DNA of 64,000 nt from Aeromonas tecta (lineage in GTDB: Bacteria; Pseudomonadota; Gammaproteobacteria; Enterobacterales; Aeromonadaceae), in NCBI RefSeq assembly GCF_000820185.1, contig NZ_CDCA01000019.1:62001-126000 (forward strand), in the 5' to 3' direction. Positions 10,094 to 20,640 of the stretch are shown here, piece by piece (within the stretch, counting starts at the first letter, position 1; every line of letters begins with the position of its first letter). The position numbers were made by a program, and so were the translations under genes. The notes beneath the pieces are model-generated. The model saw only the letters and a list, made by a program, of their open reading frames with translations. It ran no database searches and had not been told where the DNA came from.

Positions 10094-10711
10094 TCAGTGC
10101 AGGCCAGACACGTATTTGGACAATGCCTCGATATCCTGATCTGTCAGCTTCTTGGCCACATCCCGCATCATGCCATTGGGATCATTTTCACGGGCCGCAG
10201 TGCGAAATGCGATGAGCTGGGCCTTGATATAGGCAGGATGCTGCCCCGACAGGTTGGGATACTTGGCCTGCTCAATGCCGGAACCACGCGGTCCATGGCA
10301 GGCAGTACAGGCAGCCAGACCACGGCTCATGTCGCCTCCCATGTAGAGTGCCTTGCCGGCGGCAACCACATCATCGGGTACGGCGATCGGAGTGACCTTC
10401 TGGGTGGAGAAGTAGGCGGCCAGGTCATCCATGTCCTGATCGGACAGGGGCAACGCCATGGGTCCCATGATGGGAGCAACCCGGCCAGTTTGGCCAGAAG
10501 CTGCAGCCTTCAGTTCAACTAATTGTTTTTTGATATATGATGCGTGCTGACCAGCAATCTTGGGATACATATCGACTGGGCTGTTACCGTCCGGTCCATG
10601 ACAAGCCGCACACACGGCAGCCTTGGTTTGTCCCGCAGCGGCATCGCCCTTGGCTTGTGCCATCCCCGTTACGCCAACCATCAGAGCAAGAGTAATGACT
10701 AGGTTCTTCAT
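10094..10711 (-). CDS. Dihaem cytochrome c4
   Basis: This is a 205-aa periplasmic electron carrier feeding terminal oxidases. It has a signal peptide (MKNLVITLALMVGVTGMAQA) and two haem-binding CXXCH sites, C34-AA-C37-H38 and C135-TA-C138-H139, in two homologous halves. Methionine ligands are likely in GPMALPLSDQD and in the second-half counterpart. It is divergent from engB, a common gammaproteobacterial arrangement. A strong terminator follows. Also called cc4/cycA; I leave the symbol blank because usage varies. Confidence 0.95.
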   Translation of the reverse strand: MKNLVITLALMVGVTGMAQAKGDAAAGQTKAAVCAACHGPDGNSPVDMYPKIAGQHASYIKKQLVELKAAASGQTGRVAPIMGPMALPLSDQDMDDLAAYFSTQKVTPIAVPDDVVAAGKALYMGGDMSRGLAACTACHGPRGSGIEQAKYPNLSGQHPAYIKAQLIAFRTAARENDPNGMMRDVAKKLTDQDIEALSKYVSGLH

Positions 10712-10854
10712 GGCGTTCCAACTTTCTCGTTATTAGGCTTCCAGATCCCATGCCGCTGAAGGCATGTTAAAATAAACGCGTTTAAGCGACGCTATTTTAC
10801 ACGATTTCACATAAAAGTAACTCTATAACCCTCTATCTCTATGGGGAATTTACG

Positions 10855-11511
10855 TTGGATACACAAACTCTGAATTTCAATAAGGTGCATTTTGTGACCA
10901 GCGCACCCGACATCCGCCACCTACCCAATGATGGGGGTGTCGAAATTGCGTTTGCCGGCCGTTCCAACGCCGGTAAGTCATCTGCATTGAATACTTTAAC
11001 CAAACACAAGAACCTGGCACGGACCAGTAAGACCCCGGGCCGTACTCAGCTGATCAACCTGTTCGAGCTGGAACCGGGCAAACGTCTGGTCGATCTGCCT
11101 GGCTATGGTTATGCCCAGGTCCCGCTGGAAATGAAGCTGAAGTGGCAAAAGTCACTGGCAGAATACCTGCAGCGCCGTGAGTCCTTGAAAGGTCTGGTGA
11201 TCCTGATGGATATCCGCCACCCGCTCAAGGAAACCGATATGAACATGCTGGAGTGGAGCTCTCACCGCGAACTGCCGGTCATGCTGCTGCTGACCAAGGC
11301 CGACAAGCTGAGCCCAGGCCCCCGCAACACCCAGGTGATCAAGGTGCGTCAGGCTATCGCCAATCTGGGTCCTCAGATCCAGGTTGAAGCGTTTTCCTCG
11401 CTCAACCAGATTGGAGTGGAAAAACTCGCTCAAACCCTGACCGGCTGGTACCTGTCCGGCGCCGATGCAGAGCCGATAGACACTGACGAAGACAATCAGG
11501 TCGAGGAGTAA
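10855..11511 (+). CDS. engB: Ribosome-biogenesis GTPase EngB (YihA/YsxC)
   Basis: This is a 218-aa GTPase needed for 50S subunit assembly. P-loop GRSNAGKS is at residues 35-42, G3 is DLPGYGYA and the specificity motif is TKAD; the family hallmark [14 protein letters not shown] is present. Translation starts at a TTG (10855) preceded by GGGGA. An overlapping ATG at 10841 is in another frame. The C-terminal acidic tail ([10 protein letters not shown]) is longer than the core. It is convergent with Spot 42, as in E. coli. Confidence 0.97.
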   Translation: MDTQTLNFNKVHFVTSAPDIRHLPNDGGVEIAFAGRSNAGKSSALNTLTKHKNLARTSKTPGRTQLINLFELEPGKRLVDLPGYGYAQVPLEMKLKWQKSLAEYLQRRESLKGLVILMDIRHPLKETDMNMLEWSSHRELPVMLLLTKADKLSPGPRNTQVIKVRQAIANLGPQIQVEAFSSLNQIGVEKLAQTLTGWYLSGADAEPIDTDEDNQVEE

Positions 11512-11948
11512 GTTACTCCTCTTCCTGCGGCAATGAGCGGAGTTGGCCCTCCGCTGATTGAAAGACGTTCAATCCCTCCAGGCCTCCTGCCCTTGCAACC
11601 CCGCACTCAATCGTTTTACAAAAACCATTAAAGATCAGCCAGATATTTAGTTAGGCTGCTTAAAGAATTAACTTTTCGTCTCTTTGACAACGTTTTCATT
11701 ATTCCAACGCCAGGTGGCCTATCAAAGGCGTTTCAGGCACGAAAATGAAAGTTTATTACAGGACGTAATAGTGGATGGTATAAAAATGAGGCCAGTCCCG
11801 CTAGCTGCGGTCTGGCCTGAAGCAATGAGTTCAAAAAATTGGGAAAAAGCTAATTCTCGAGAACAAAGACGATTGGTTTTCCTCAAGAAACATCTCATTC
11901 TAGCAAAAAATCAACGTAATTAAAGCATTTACTCTAAACGAAAGGCAT
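11512..11948. other. Intergenic stretch after engB, no supported gene
   Basis: An inverted repeat AGCGGAG / CTCCGCT lies about 20 bp after the engB stop and may end that transcript, although it lacks a T-run. A 79-codon open frame (11684-11923, TTG start, lower GC) has no ribosome site or recognisable family, so I do not call it a gene. Confidence 0.4.
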
Positions 11949-12052
11949 AAAAAAACACCCCGACGATGACTCATCGGGGCTGCTATTCAGCCACATTCAA
12001 TTACGTGAAATAAAAGGTCTGAAAGATAGAACATCTTACCTCTGTACCCTAC
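11949..12052 (-). ncRNA. spf: Spot 42 small regulatory RNA
   Basis: Read on the minus strand from 12052, the RNA begins GTAGGGTACAGAGGTAAGAT and continues with the conserved UCUAUCUUUCAGACCUUUUAUUUCACGUAAU-type region. It is nearly identical to E. coli Spot 42 over the first 60 nt. It ends in a GC-rich terminator hairpin (CCCCGATGAGTCATCGTCGGGG) and a T7 tract. The length is about 104 nt. Spot 42 is an Hfq-dependent base-pairing RNA that represses secondary carbon-source genes when glucose is present. A -10 TACAGT sits 7 nt upstream, with -35 TTTCAC at 17-nt spacing. The -35 overlaps a GGTGA half-site that could be part of a CRP operator. Confidence 0.97.
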
Positions 12053-12153
12053 GTCCAGAACTGTACATCAAAGCAGCAAAAGGTGAAAGTAATTTATGTA
12101 ATTTAGTTTCAACGAAAATAGATAAGATAAATTACTTTATTTTTCATATAGAT

Positions 12154-12182
12154 AAAAAAATCCCCAGTATGAATACCGGGGA
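12154..12182 (-). terminator. Leftward intrinsic terminator between aroE and spf
   Basis: On the minus strand CCCCGGTAT-TC-ATACTGGGG (one G-U pair) is followed by ATTTTTTT. It would end a leftward transcript, either aroE with a ~345-nt 3' region or an unrecognised small RNA. Confidence 0.8.
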
Positions 12183-12525
12183 GTTATAAAGGTGACTAGC
12201 TAGCACTTCCTCAACTATCTAGTTAGTCAGCGCCGTTTCGCTCAAGTTCCGCTGTATTGAAAAAAAACTTGAGAACATTTCAGAACGATCGAATGAAAAC
12301 AACTTAAATAATTGTTTTTGAAGCACTTTTTCTTTTATCTCTACCCTGTTGAGCGTAGAAAAAGCCACTTCTCTAGCGAGGATCAGCCGAACCAGCGCAG
12401 CCTAGCCGACCGCAACAGAGGTGGCTGTCTATTTATGCCTTCTCAGTCCGGTCAGAAAGCCTGCAAGCCACTTACTGCTCATGTGGTGCAGCATCAACTC
12501 GGGGCACAAGGTACTCAGCCCTGAT
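12183..12525. other. Structured gap between spf and aroE
   Basis: No gene is recognised. Two inverted repeats are visible: GACTAGCTAG (12194-12203) with CTAGTTAGTC (12219-12228), and CTCAAGTT (12241-12248) with AACTTGAG (12266-12273). Together with the terminator at 12154-12182 they suggest a structured leftward RNA. polA, the usual neighbour of spf, is absent. Confidence 0.45.
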
Positions 12526-13347
12526 TCACAGGATCCCCAGGTTACGCTTCAACTCCCTCAACACCTGCTTGGTCCCGGGACGGATACCGCGCCAGACGGT
12601 AAACGCCTCGGCCGCCTGCTCCACCAGCATGCCCAGCCCATCCATGGTCTGCAGGGCACCATGTTGCTTGGCCCAGTGAATGAAGGGGGTGTCCGTCGCC
12701 CCGTACATCATGTCGTAGATCGCTATCTCGTGATGGATCAAGGCCGGTGCCAGAGGCGGCAGATCCCCTTGCAGGCTGGCGGAAGTCGAGTTGATGATGA
12801 GATCGAATCGTCCCTGCAGATCGGCGTAGGGCTTGGCCGTCACGGCGCCGAGATCGTGAAATTCGGCAGCCAGCTGTTCGGCCTTGGCATGAGTGCGGTT
12901 GGCAATCACCAGCTCGCTCGGCCGCTCGGCCAGCAGCGGTGCCAAGGCTCCTCGCGCCGCGCCGCCCGCCCCCAGCAGCAATACCCGGCTAGCGACCAGA
13001 TCCACGCCGTGCGCCTTGAGATCGGCCACCAGACCGGCGCCATCGGTATTGTCTCCGAGCAGTATGCCGTCATCGGTCAACTTGATGGTGTTGACCGCCC
13101 CAGCCCGCTGGGCCCTTGGGCTCAGCCGATCGACGAGGGTGAAAGCCTGCTCCTTGAAGGGCACGGTCACATTGCACCCCTTGCCCCCATCGGCGAAGAA
13201 GCCTTGCAGGGTGGCGGCGAACGCATCGACGGCGGGCTCGGCCAAGCCATACTCCAGCGCTTGCTGGGTCTGTCTGGCGAACAGGGTGTGAATGAAGGGA
13301 GACTTGCTGTGGCGCACCGGGTGGCCAAAAACCAGATAACGATCCAT
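12526..13347 (-). CDS. aroE: Shikimate dehydrogenase
   Basis: This 273-aa NADP-dependent enzyme reduces 3-dehydroshikimate in the aromatic pathway. The catalytic pair Lys65 (NVTVPFK) and Asp102 (GDNTDGAG) is present, and the Rossmann loop is [11 protein letters not shown]. The ATG at 13347 gives the standard [20 protein letters not shown] start; a TTG one codon upstream is also open. It is the last gene of the leftward dprA...aroE block and lies 101 bp after hemF. Confidence 0.98.
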   Translation of the reverse strand: MDRYLVFGHPVRHSKSPFIHTLFARQTQQALEYGLAEPAVDAFAATLQGFFADGGKGCNVTVPFKEQAFTLVDRLSPRAQRAGAVNTIKLTDDGILLGDNTDGAGLVADLKAHGVDLVASRVLLLGAGGAARGALAPLLAERPSELVIANRTHAKAEQLAAEFHDLGAVTAKPYADLQGRFDLIINSTSASLQGDLPPLAPALIHHEIAIYDMMYGATDTPFIHWAKQHGALQTMDGLGMLVEQAAEAFTVWRGIRPGTKQVLRELKRNLGIL

Positions 13348-13448
13348 CAAATATGTCCATCGAAAGGCGGTCTCCCGATTTAACGGGTTTTCCCGCCGAG
13401 GGACAAGCCGAATCTCGGCGACGAGAAAGGGCCCGCAGGCCCTTCATG

Positions 13449-15013
<1,565 letters not shown>

Positions 15014-15039
15014 AAAAAATGCGGCAGCCAAGCTACCGC
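15014..15039 (-). terminator. Intrinsic terminator abutting the tsaC start codon
   Basis: On the minus strand GCGGTAGC-TTG-GCTGCCGC is followed by A and six T, then directly ATG. It would stop the purE transcript just before tsaC. Confidence 0.75.
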
Positions 15040-15172
15040 CTCATCACTTATTGACGTTGAGCCTGTGAGAGCGGCAACCACTGAGGCAAGTCTGTACTTC
15101 CCATGACACAGGGAAAGGCACGACATCTCAGCTTGGTTGCCGCCTCATCGCTTACTTGAGCAGTTGAGCCTG
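15036..15172. repeat. Duplicated purE 3' end and inverted repeat
   Basis: A segment at 15036-15065 resembles 15140-15172, which includes the purE stop and last codons (shared CCGCCTCATC.CTTA..TGA..GTTGAGCCTG). Between them, perfect 10-bp inverted repeats GCGGCAACCA (15071-15080) and TGGTTGCCGC (15134-15143) enclose 53 bp. This looks like a small partial duplication or a MITE-like remnant. Confidence 0.6.
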
Positions 15173-15658
15173 CAGGGCGGCATCCTTTGCCATCACTTCT
15201 TCGGCATTCTTCTGGCGCTCGGCCCGCACCTTGGCGGCCAGAGCGTCATCGGCCACGGCCAGCATCTGGGCAGCCAGATAGCCAGCGTTCTTGGCGCCAG
15301 CCTTGCCGATGGCCACGGTTGCTACTGGTACGCCACCCGGCATCTGCACGGTGGAGAGCAGTGCATCCAATCCCTTGAGCGGGCCGCCATCGATGGGCAC
15401 CCCGATCACGGGACGGGTGGTGATGCCAGCAACGGCACCGGCCAGGTGGGCGGCCAGCCCGGCGGCACAGATGAAGACCTTGCAACCACGGGCTTCGGCA
15501 TCGGTGACATACTGATGAGTCGCGGCCGGGGTACGGTGCGCGGAGGTAACTTTCACTTCCACGGTGATATCAAAGGTCTTGAGGACGTCAAGGGTGGATT
15601 GCATCACGGGGAAATCTGAGTCAGAGCCCATCAATACGGCAACAAAGGGTTTATTCAT
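15152..15658 (-). CDS. purE: N5-carboxyaminoimidazole ribonucleotide mutase PurE
   Basis: This 168-aa class I PurE rearranges N5-CAIR to CAIR in purine synthesis. The nucleotide-binding start [13 protein letters not shown], the catalytic-His region SAHRTP, the AGLAAHLAG loop and [30 protein letters not shown] are typical. In most enterobacteria purK follows at once. Here a duplicated 3' end, a terminator and tsaC follow, so purK must be elsewhere if present. Confidence 0.97.
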   Translation of the reverse strand: MNKPFVAVLMGSDSDFPVMQSTLDVLKTFDITVEVKVTSAHRTPAATHQYVTDAEARGCKVFICAAGLAAHLAGAVAGITTRPVIGVPIDGGPLKGLDALLSTVQMPGGVPVATVAIGKAGAKNAGYLAAQMLAVADDALAAKVRAERQKNAEEVMAKDAALQAQLLK

Positions 15659-15732
15659 GGTGGGAATTTCCTTACTCCAAGTGGGGGGTTGAAGTTCGCC
15701 GAAAACGTTTCAATTTGGTTACGGCGGCGGGA

Positions 15733-16290
15733 TTATACCTGCTCGCTCTGATGGCCGCATTTCTTTTGCGGGCAGATCCAGCGTAGATTTCCCCTCACTT
15801 TCTTCTCCACCATGATGCCCCAGCCACATTCGGGGCACGGCATCGAGATCGGCTTGTCATTAACCACATATTTACAATGGGGATAATCATCACAGGAATA
15901 AAACTGCTTTCCATAGCGGGAAGTGCGGCTCACCAGGTGCCCCTTGCCACACTCGGGACAGAGGATCTGGGTATCGTCACGCTCCTGCAGGGATTCGATG
16001 TGCTGACAGGCCGGATACTGGGTACAGCCGACGAACAGGCCGTAGCGCCCCTTCTTGATCGCCAGCGGCTGACCGCAATCCGGGCAGGCAGATCCCTCGA
16101 GTATTTTCTCGATGTCGCGACCGGAGGGAGTCAGGGAGCGGATATAGTCGCAGGCAGGATAGGCAGAACAGCCCAGAAAGGGGCCATGTTTACCCTGGCG
16201 GATCACCAGCTCGGCACCACACTGCGGGCAGGGTTCTCGCTCGAACGCAGGTTCGTGGGCAGAAAACAGGTGATGATCGATCTTTGACAT
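15733..16290 (-). CDS. yrdD: Topoisomerase I C4-zinc-finger-like protein YrdD
   Basis: This 185-aa protein is built of four C4 zinc ribbons like those at the C-terminus of TopA: CPQCG...GCSAYPAC, CPDCG...GCTQYPAC, CPECG...SCDDYPHC and CPECG...CPQKKC. Such proteins bind single-stranded DNA or RNA; the E. coli yrdD product has no firm role. It lies in the conserved dprA-smg-yrdD-...-tsaC-hemF-aroE cluster. Confidence 0.92.
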   Translation of the reverse strand: MSKIDHHLFSAHEPAFEREPCPQCGAELVIRQGKHGPFLGCSAYPACDYIRSLTPSGRDIEKILEGSACPDCGQPLAIKKGRYGLFVGCTQYPACQHIESLQERDDTQILCPECGKGHLVSRTSRYGKQFYSCDDYPHCKYVVNDKPISMPCPECGWGIMVEKKVRGNLRWICPQKKCGHQSEQV

Positions 16291-16345
16291 GGGCCGCGCC
16301 TTGAAATCCAGATGGTCTGAATTCTACCAGCGCGGCACCGGACTG

Positions 16346-16819
16346 TCAGTGGATGACGCCGTCTGACTCATCAAACACCAGCTCTTCCATCTGCTGGTAG
16401 GCATTTTCACTGCCCGGTACGTTAAACAGCACCATCATGACTACCCATTTGAGGTCATCCAGCTCGATATCCGGTTTGTCCAGTTCGAGCAGGCGTTCGA
16501 TACAGATCTCGCGGGTCTCGGCGTTCAGCACCTGAGCCTGTTCCAGGAACAGCAGGAAACCACGGCACTCGGTACTGAGACGCGCCAGCTCTTGCGGGGC
16601 ATAGATCCGAATCGAGCCTTGCGCGCTGGCGGTGACATACACCTCCCGCTCGCTATCATGCAGATTGGCCAGCCTTTCCAGCCAGTTGAGCGCCTTCTCG
16701 ATCTCCTCTTGATTGAAACCGGCCCGGCTCAGTTCGTCGGTGAGTTCATCCTGCTCGACCATCACATCTGCATCGCTGTGGATGTAGGTCTCGAAAAGGT
16801 ACATCAATACATCAAACAT
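16346..16819 (-). CDS. smg: Smg family protein (DUF494)
   Basis: This 157-aa acidic protein is exactly the E. coli Smg length, beginning MFDVLMYLFETYIHSDADV. Function is unknown. The ATG at 16819 lies inside the 3' end of dprA (8-bp overlap), suggesting translational coupling. Confidence 0.95.
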   Translation of the reverse strand: MFDVLMYLFETYIHSDADVMVEQDELTDELSRAGFNQEEIEKALNWLERLANLHDSEREVYVTASAQGSIRIYAPQELARLSTECRGFLLFLEQAQVLNAETREICIERLLELDKPDIELDDLKWVVMMVLFNVPGSENAYQQMEELVFDESDGVIH

Positions 16820-17927
16820 GATTCGCCCTCCTCGTTCTGACGTATCCACCGGCTACCGCCATCACTGCACCGGCCAGCTCCAGCTCTACCAACCTGCCAA
16901 GCACTTGCTCGACAGGAAGCCGGGACCGCTCGGCAACGGTATCCACGCTCGTGGCTTCATAATCTACGTTATCCAACAAATCGGCATAAGGCAATTCGCT
17001 ATTATCCGAAGGCTCGGACGAAGCAGTGACCGCTCTCACTTGCGCCGCTATTGCAGGTAGCTCCTCCATGACATCGGCCGCGGTTAGGACCAACTTGGCA
17101 CCTTGCTGGATCAGCCTGTTGCAACCCAGCGCCTGCGTATTCTGAGGGGCGCCGGGGACGGCAAAGACTTCGCGCCCCTGCTCCAGTGCGTAGCGGGCCG
17201 TGATGAGGGAACCGCTCTGCTCGGTCGCCTCAATGACCAGCGTCCCCAGCGACAAGCCGCTGATGATGCGATTACGACGGGGGAAATGTTCGGCCAGCGG
17301 CCCCTTGTCCGGTGCCAGTTCCGAGACAAGCAGGCCGCCACTCTCCAGGATTTGCATGGCCAGACCCTGATGGCGCTTCGGATAGAGGCAGTCGAGCCCG
17401 GATCCCAATACCGCCAGGGTCACGCCGCCCGTAGCCAACGCCTGTTGATGGCAAACCCCGTCGATGCCCAACGCCAACCCCGAGGTGATGGCCAGCCCGT
17501 TGTCCACCAGCTCGGCGCACAAACGAGCGGCGTTATCTTTGCCGGCATAGGTGGGGTGACGCGTGCCCACCATTGCCAGCTGTGGCAGTGCCAACGCATC
17601 GAGCGCACCACGGCAATAGAGGAGCAAGGGGGCGGCGGGTATCTCTCTTAACAGGGTGGGATAATGCGGTGAATCCAGGCTGATGAGATGGTGATCCGAT
17701 CCGGTTGCCCAATACAGACCCTGCTCCACCTCGGGTCCTGGCCACCTGAGTTGCCGGATCTGGGCCTCGCTGAGGCCAAGCTCCCGTAACCGGCCATCCT
17801 CACTGCCAAACAGAGCGACGATGTCGCCTTCAAAGCGGCCCAACAGGCGGGATGCGGTGACGGGGCCTATCCCCACCACCGCGTCCAGTGTCAGCCACAA
17901 TGCGAGTCGTTCGAGTGGAGGCGACAC
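16812..17927 (-). CDS. dprA: DNA-processing protein DprA (Smf)
   Basis: This 371-aa protein loads RecA on incoming single-stranded DNA during transformation. A SAM-like helical N-terminus (1-80) precedes the Rossmann-like DprA domain with MVGTRHPTYAGKDNAARL, SGLALGIDGVCHQQAL, VLGSGLDCLYPKRH and FPRRNRIISGLS. A winged-helix domain is at the C-terminus (about 310-365). It starts at a GTG one base after the upstream gene's stop. Its presence is compatible with natural competence, which is known in Aeromonas. Confidence 0.96.
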   Translation of the reverse strand: MSPPLERLALWLTLDAVVGIGPVTASRLLGRFEGDIVALFGSEDGRLRELGLSEAQIRQLRWPGPEVEQGLYWATGSDHHLISLDSPHYPTLLREIPAAPLLLYCRGALDALALPQLAMVGTRHPTYAGKDNAARLCAELVDNGLAITSGLALGIDGVCHQQALATGGVTLAVLGSGLDCLYPKRHQGLAMQILESGGLLVSELAPDKGPLAEHFPRRNRIISGLSLGTLVIEATEQSGSLITARYALEQGREVFAVPGAPQNTQALGCNRLIQQGAKLVLTAADVMEELPAIAAQVRAVTASSEPSDNSELPYADLLDNVDYEATSVDTVAERSRLPVEQVLGRLVELELAGAVMAVAGGYVRTRRANHV

Positions 17928-17928
17928 G

Positions 17929-19017
17929 TCAGAAGTTGTTGACCTGATAACCCGAACCGACCATTTCCTGGCTCTGCAGGATCAGGCCATAACTCAACTT
18001 GTCATACACCTTAAACAACATGACCCTGGCCACGGCCTCGGTCGGCAGGGATGATTTGCCAGCGGAATAGAATGCCTTGTCATAGACGGAGGCATATTCG
18101 CGGTATGACACCTTACCATTCTTGTCCACCATCTTGGCGCCGGGGCGCTGGATCTCCAGCACATCGCCGGGTGAGACCTGATCCCGTAACCCCTTGTTGA
18201 TGAGCACAACGTCAAACTTGCCACCCCCACGGGCCTTGCTCGGCAACTCGATCACATAGCCAGGTGATATGGCGGGTGCCGCCTTTGGCATGAAGACGGC
18301 AGTGAGGCTCTCCTGCGGCGGCAAGGGGATGACCTTGTCACCCTGATACACCTCGCGTCGGTTGTGGGTCAGCGTAACTCGGGTGCTGTTATTGGCCAGC
18401 CGCTCCTCCGCCCGCACCGTACCGACAAAGATGGCTTCCTGACCGAGTAGCTCCCCGGTTTTTCGGTCCTTGTAGGTGACACCAGGGCGATAAACCCCGT
18501 AGTCCTGACCGGACGTCAACGAACCCTGCACAAAGAGAACATCCCCCTCCAGCATGCCGACATGGCGCTCGTTGTTGCCGAGCACATAGGGCAGAGCCTT
18601 GGCCTGCTGGCTGTCGGCCAGAATATGATCGGTCTGCAAGAAGGGACCTATCTCGCTGAGCGGCAGGGTCGGGATCGGGCTGGCCTTGTTCTCATAGCGA
18701 TTCTTGGGGGATAGGTGAATGACCTGCTTGCCTCCCTGGCTGGCCTTGCCAAGGCGAGGCTCGCCGTTGACCCAGCTCAATTGCAGCACGTCACCGGGAT
18801 AAATCCAGTGCGGATTGGCAATCTGTGGATTGATGTTCCAGAGCCGCGGCCAGAGCCAGGGCTCGGCTAGAAACTGGCCCGAGATGTCCCAGAGGGTATC
18901 CCCCTTCTGGACGACATAGTTCTCGGGATGACCGGCTTTTAACGTCAGCGGCGCCGCCAGGGCACCACCAGCCAGAGTGACCGCCAGGCAGGCGAAGATG
19001 GTTTGCTTCAGATACAT
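17929..19017 (-). CDS. LysM domain-containing exported protein
   Basis: This is a 362-aa protein with a signal peptide (MYLKQTIFACLAVTLAGGALA). A LysM peptidoglycan-binding domain follows at about residues 30-82 (YVVQKGDTLWDISGQFL...IYPGDVLQL). The remaining ~270 residues are beta-rich without a catalytic motif I recognise. The ATG at 19017 has AGGGAG at ideal spacing. It is located between dprA and the divergent def, the usual gammaproteobacterial place for this LysM family. It is probably a periplasmic cell-wall-binding protein. Confidence 0.92.
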   Translation of the reverse strand: MYLKQTIFACLAVTLAGGALAAPLTLKAGHPENYVVQKGDTLWDISGQFLAEPWLWPRLWNINPQIANPHWIYPGDVLQLSWVNGEPRLGKASQGGKQVIHLSPKNRYENKASPIPTLPLSEIGPFLQTDHILADSQQAKALPYVLGNNERHVGMLEGDVLFVQGSLTSGQDYGVYRPGVTYKDRKTGELLGQEAIFVGTVRAEERLANNSTRVTLTHNRREVYQGDKVIPLPPQESLTAVFMPKAAPAISPGYVIELPSKARGGGKFDVVLINKGLRDQVSPGDVLEIQRPGAKMVDKNGKVSYREYASVYDKAFYSAGKSSLPTEAVARVMLFKVYDKLSYGLILQSQEMVGSGYQVNNF

Positions 19018-19125
19018 AACACTCCCTGTTATTTCTGCTCGCAAAGTGTTGCTGTTTTTTGTCGGCGTAAATGACTAGAATTACGTCAATATTGACTGCA
19101 TTTATACGAAACTAAAGAAAAAATT

Positions 19126-19638
19126 ATGGCCATTCTAGATGTATTGCGTTTCCCCGATGAGCGTCTGCGTACTATCGCAGCCCCTGTCGAGACCATTACA
19201 CCCGAGTTACAACAGATTGTAGATGATATGTTCGAAACCATGTACGCGGAGGAAGGCATAGGCCTGGCCGCGACTCAGGTCGACATCCATCAGCGCATCA
19301 TAGTGATCGACGTCTCCGAAGACCGTGAGGATCAGCTGGTACTGATCAACCCGGAAATCCTGGAACAATCCGGCAGCACCGGCATCGAAGAGGGATGCCT
19401 CTCCGTCCCCGGTAGCCGCGCCCTGGTGCCGCGCGCCGAGTGGGTCAAGGTACGGGCACTGGATCGCAACGGCAAACCATTCGAGCTGGAAGCAGACGAT
19501 CTGCTCGCTATCTGCATTCAGCATGAGATGGATCATCTGGTCGGCAAGCTGTTTGTGGATTACTTGTCCCCACTCAAGCGCCAGCGCATTCGTCAGAAGC
19601 TGGAAAAAATGGCCCGTGAAGATCGCAAAGCCCTCTGA
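19126..19638 (+). CDS. def: Peptide deformylase
   Basis: This 170-aa Fe/Zn hydrolase removes the formyl group from nascent polypeptides. The three motifs are intact: [13 protein letters not shown] (metal Cys) and the metal-binding QHEMDHL. It is first in def-fmt-rsmB-trkA-trkH, and the fmt start is 12 bp after its stop, so the formylation and deformylation enzymes are co-expressed. Confidence 0.98.
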   Translation: MAILDVLRFPDERLRTIAAPVETITPELQQIVDDMFETMYAEEGIGLAATQVDIHQRIIVIDVSEDREDQLVLINPEILEQSGSTGIEEGCLSVPGSRALVPRAEWVKVRALDRNGKPFELEADDLLAICIQHEMDHLVGKLFVDYLSPLKRQRIRQKLEKMAREDRKAL

Positions 19639-19650
19639 GGATCTGCCCCA

Positions 19651-20595
19651 TTGAATAAGCTGAAACTCATTTTTGCCGGTACCCCCGACTTCGCCGCCCG
19701 TCACCTGGCGGCGTTGTTGTCTTCCGACCACGAGGTCGTCGCCGTTTACACCCAGCCCGACAAGCCGGCAGGCCGTGGCCAGAAGCTCACCGCCAGCCCG
19801 GTCAAGGAGTTGGCCCTCGCCCACGATCTGCCGGTCTATCAGCCCGCCTCCCTGCGCAATGAAGAAGCCCAGGCCGAGCTCGCTGCCCTTGGCGCCGATC
19901 TGATGGTGGTGGTGGCCTATGGCCTGATCCTGCCGAAAGTGGTGCTCGACACCCCGCGTCTCGGTTGCATCAATGTACACGGCTCCCTGCTGCCGCGCTG
20001 GCGCGGCGCCGCGCCCATCCAGCGCTCCATCTGGGCGGGCGATGCCGAAACCGGCGTCACCATCATGCAGATGGATGTGGGGCTGGATACCGGCGCCATG
20101 ATCCGCAAGGTCACCTGCCCCATCGCCCATGACGAGACCTCCACCAGCCTGTATGACAAGCTGGCCGAGCTGGGTCCCCAGGCGCTGGTCGATACGGTGA
20201 ATGCCATGGCTGCCGGTGAAGCGCGCGCAGAAGAGCAGGACGATGCGCTGGCCAACTACGCCCAGAAGCTCTCCAAGGAGGAGGCCCGCATCGACTGGTC
20301 CATGGACGCCGCCGCCATCGAGCGCTGCATCCGCGCCTTCAACCCCTGGCCCATCAGCTGGTTCGAGGTGGCCGAGCAGACCATCAAGGTCTGGCAGGCC
20401 GAGGTCATCGACACTGAGCACGGCCAGACGGCGGGCACTCTGCTCAAGGCCGACAAGCAGGGTATCGACGTCGCCACCGGCAAGGGCGTGCTGCGTCTGC
20501 TGGCTCTGCAACCTCCCGGCAAGAAGGCCATGTCCGCCTCGGATCTGCTCAACTCTCGCCGCGACTGGTTTGTACCCGGCACGCAATTGAAATGA
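19651..20595 (+). CDS. fmt: Methionyl-tRNA formyltransferase
   Basis: This 314-aa enzyme formylates initiator Met-tRNA with 10-formyl-THF. The N-terminal catalytic domain has [12 protein letters not shown], the folate-site motif [18 protein letters not shown] and the catalytic Asp region GLDTGAM. A C-terminal OB-fold domain completes it. It starts at TTG 19651 with TGAGGA upstream. Confidence 0.98.
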   Translation: MNKLKLIFAGTPDFAARHLAALLSSDHEVVAVYTQPDKPAGRGQKLTASPVKELALAHDLPVYQPASLRNEEAQAELAALGADLMVVVAYGLILPKVVLDTPRLGCINVHGSLLPRWRGAAPIQRSIWAGDAETGVTIMQMDVGLDTGAMIRKVTCPIAHDETSTSLYDKLAELGPQALVDTVNAMAAGEARAEEQDDALANYAQKLSKEEARIDWSMDAAAIERCIRAFNPWPISWFEVAEQTIKVWQAEVIDTEHGQTAGTLLKADKQGIDVATGKGVLRLLALQPPGKKAMSASDLLNSRRDWFVPGTQLK

Positions 20596-20640
20596 ACCAA
20601 GCGGGGCCCAGGCCCCGACTTGCGCATCTAAGGTAACATT

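Noticed and set aside
11684-11923. 79-codon open frame after engB
   Set aside because: TTG start, no ribosome site and no recognisable family; kept only as a note.
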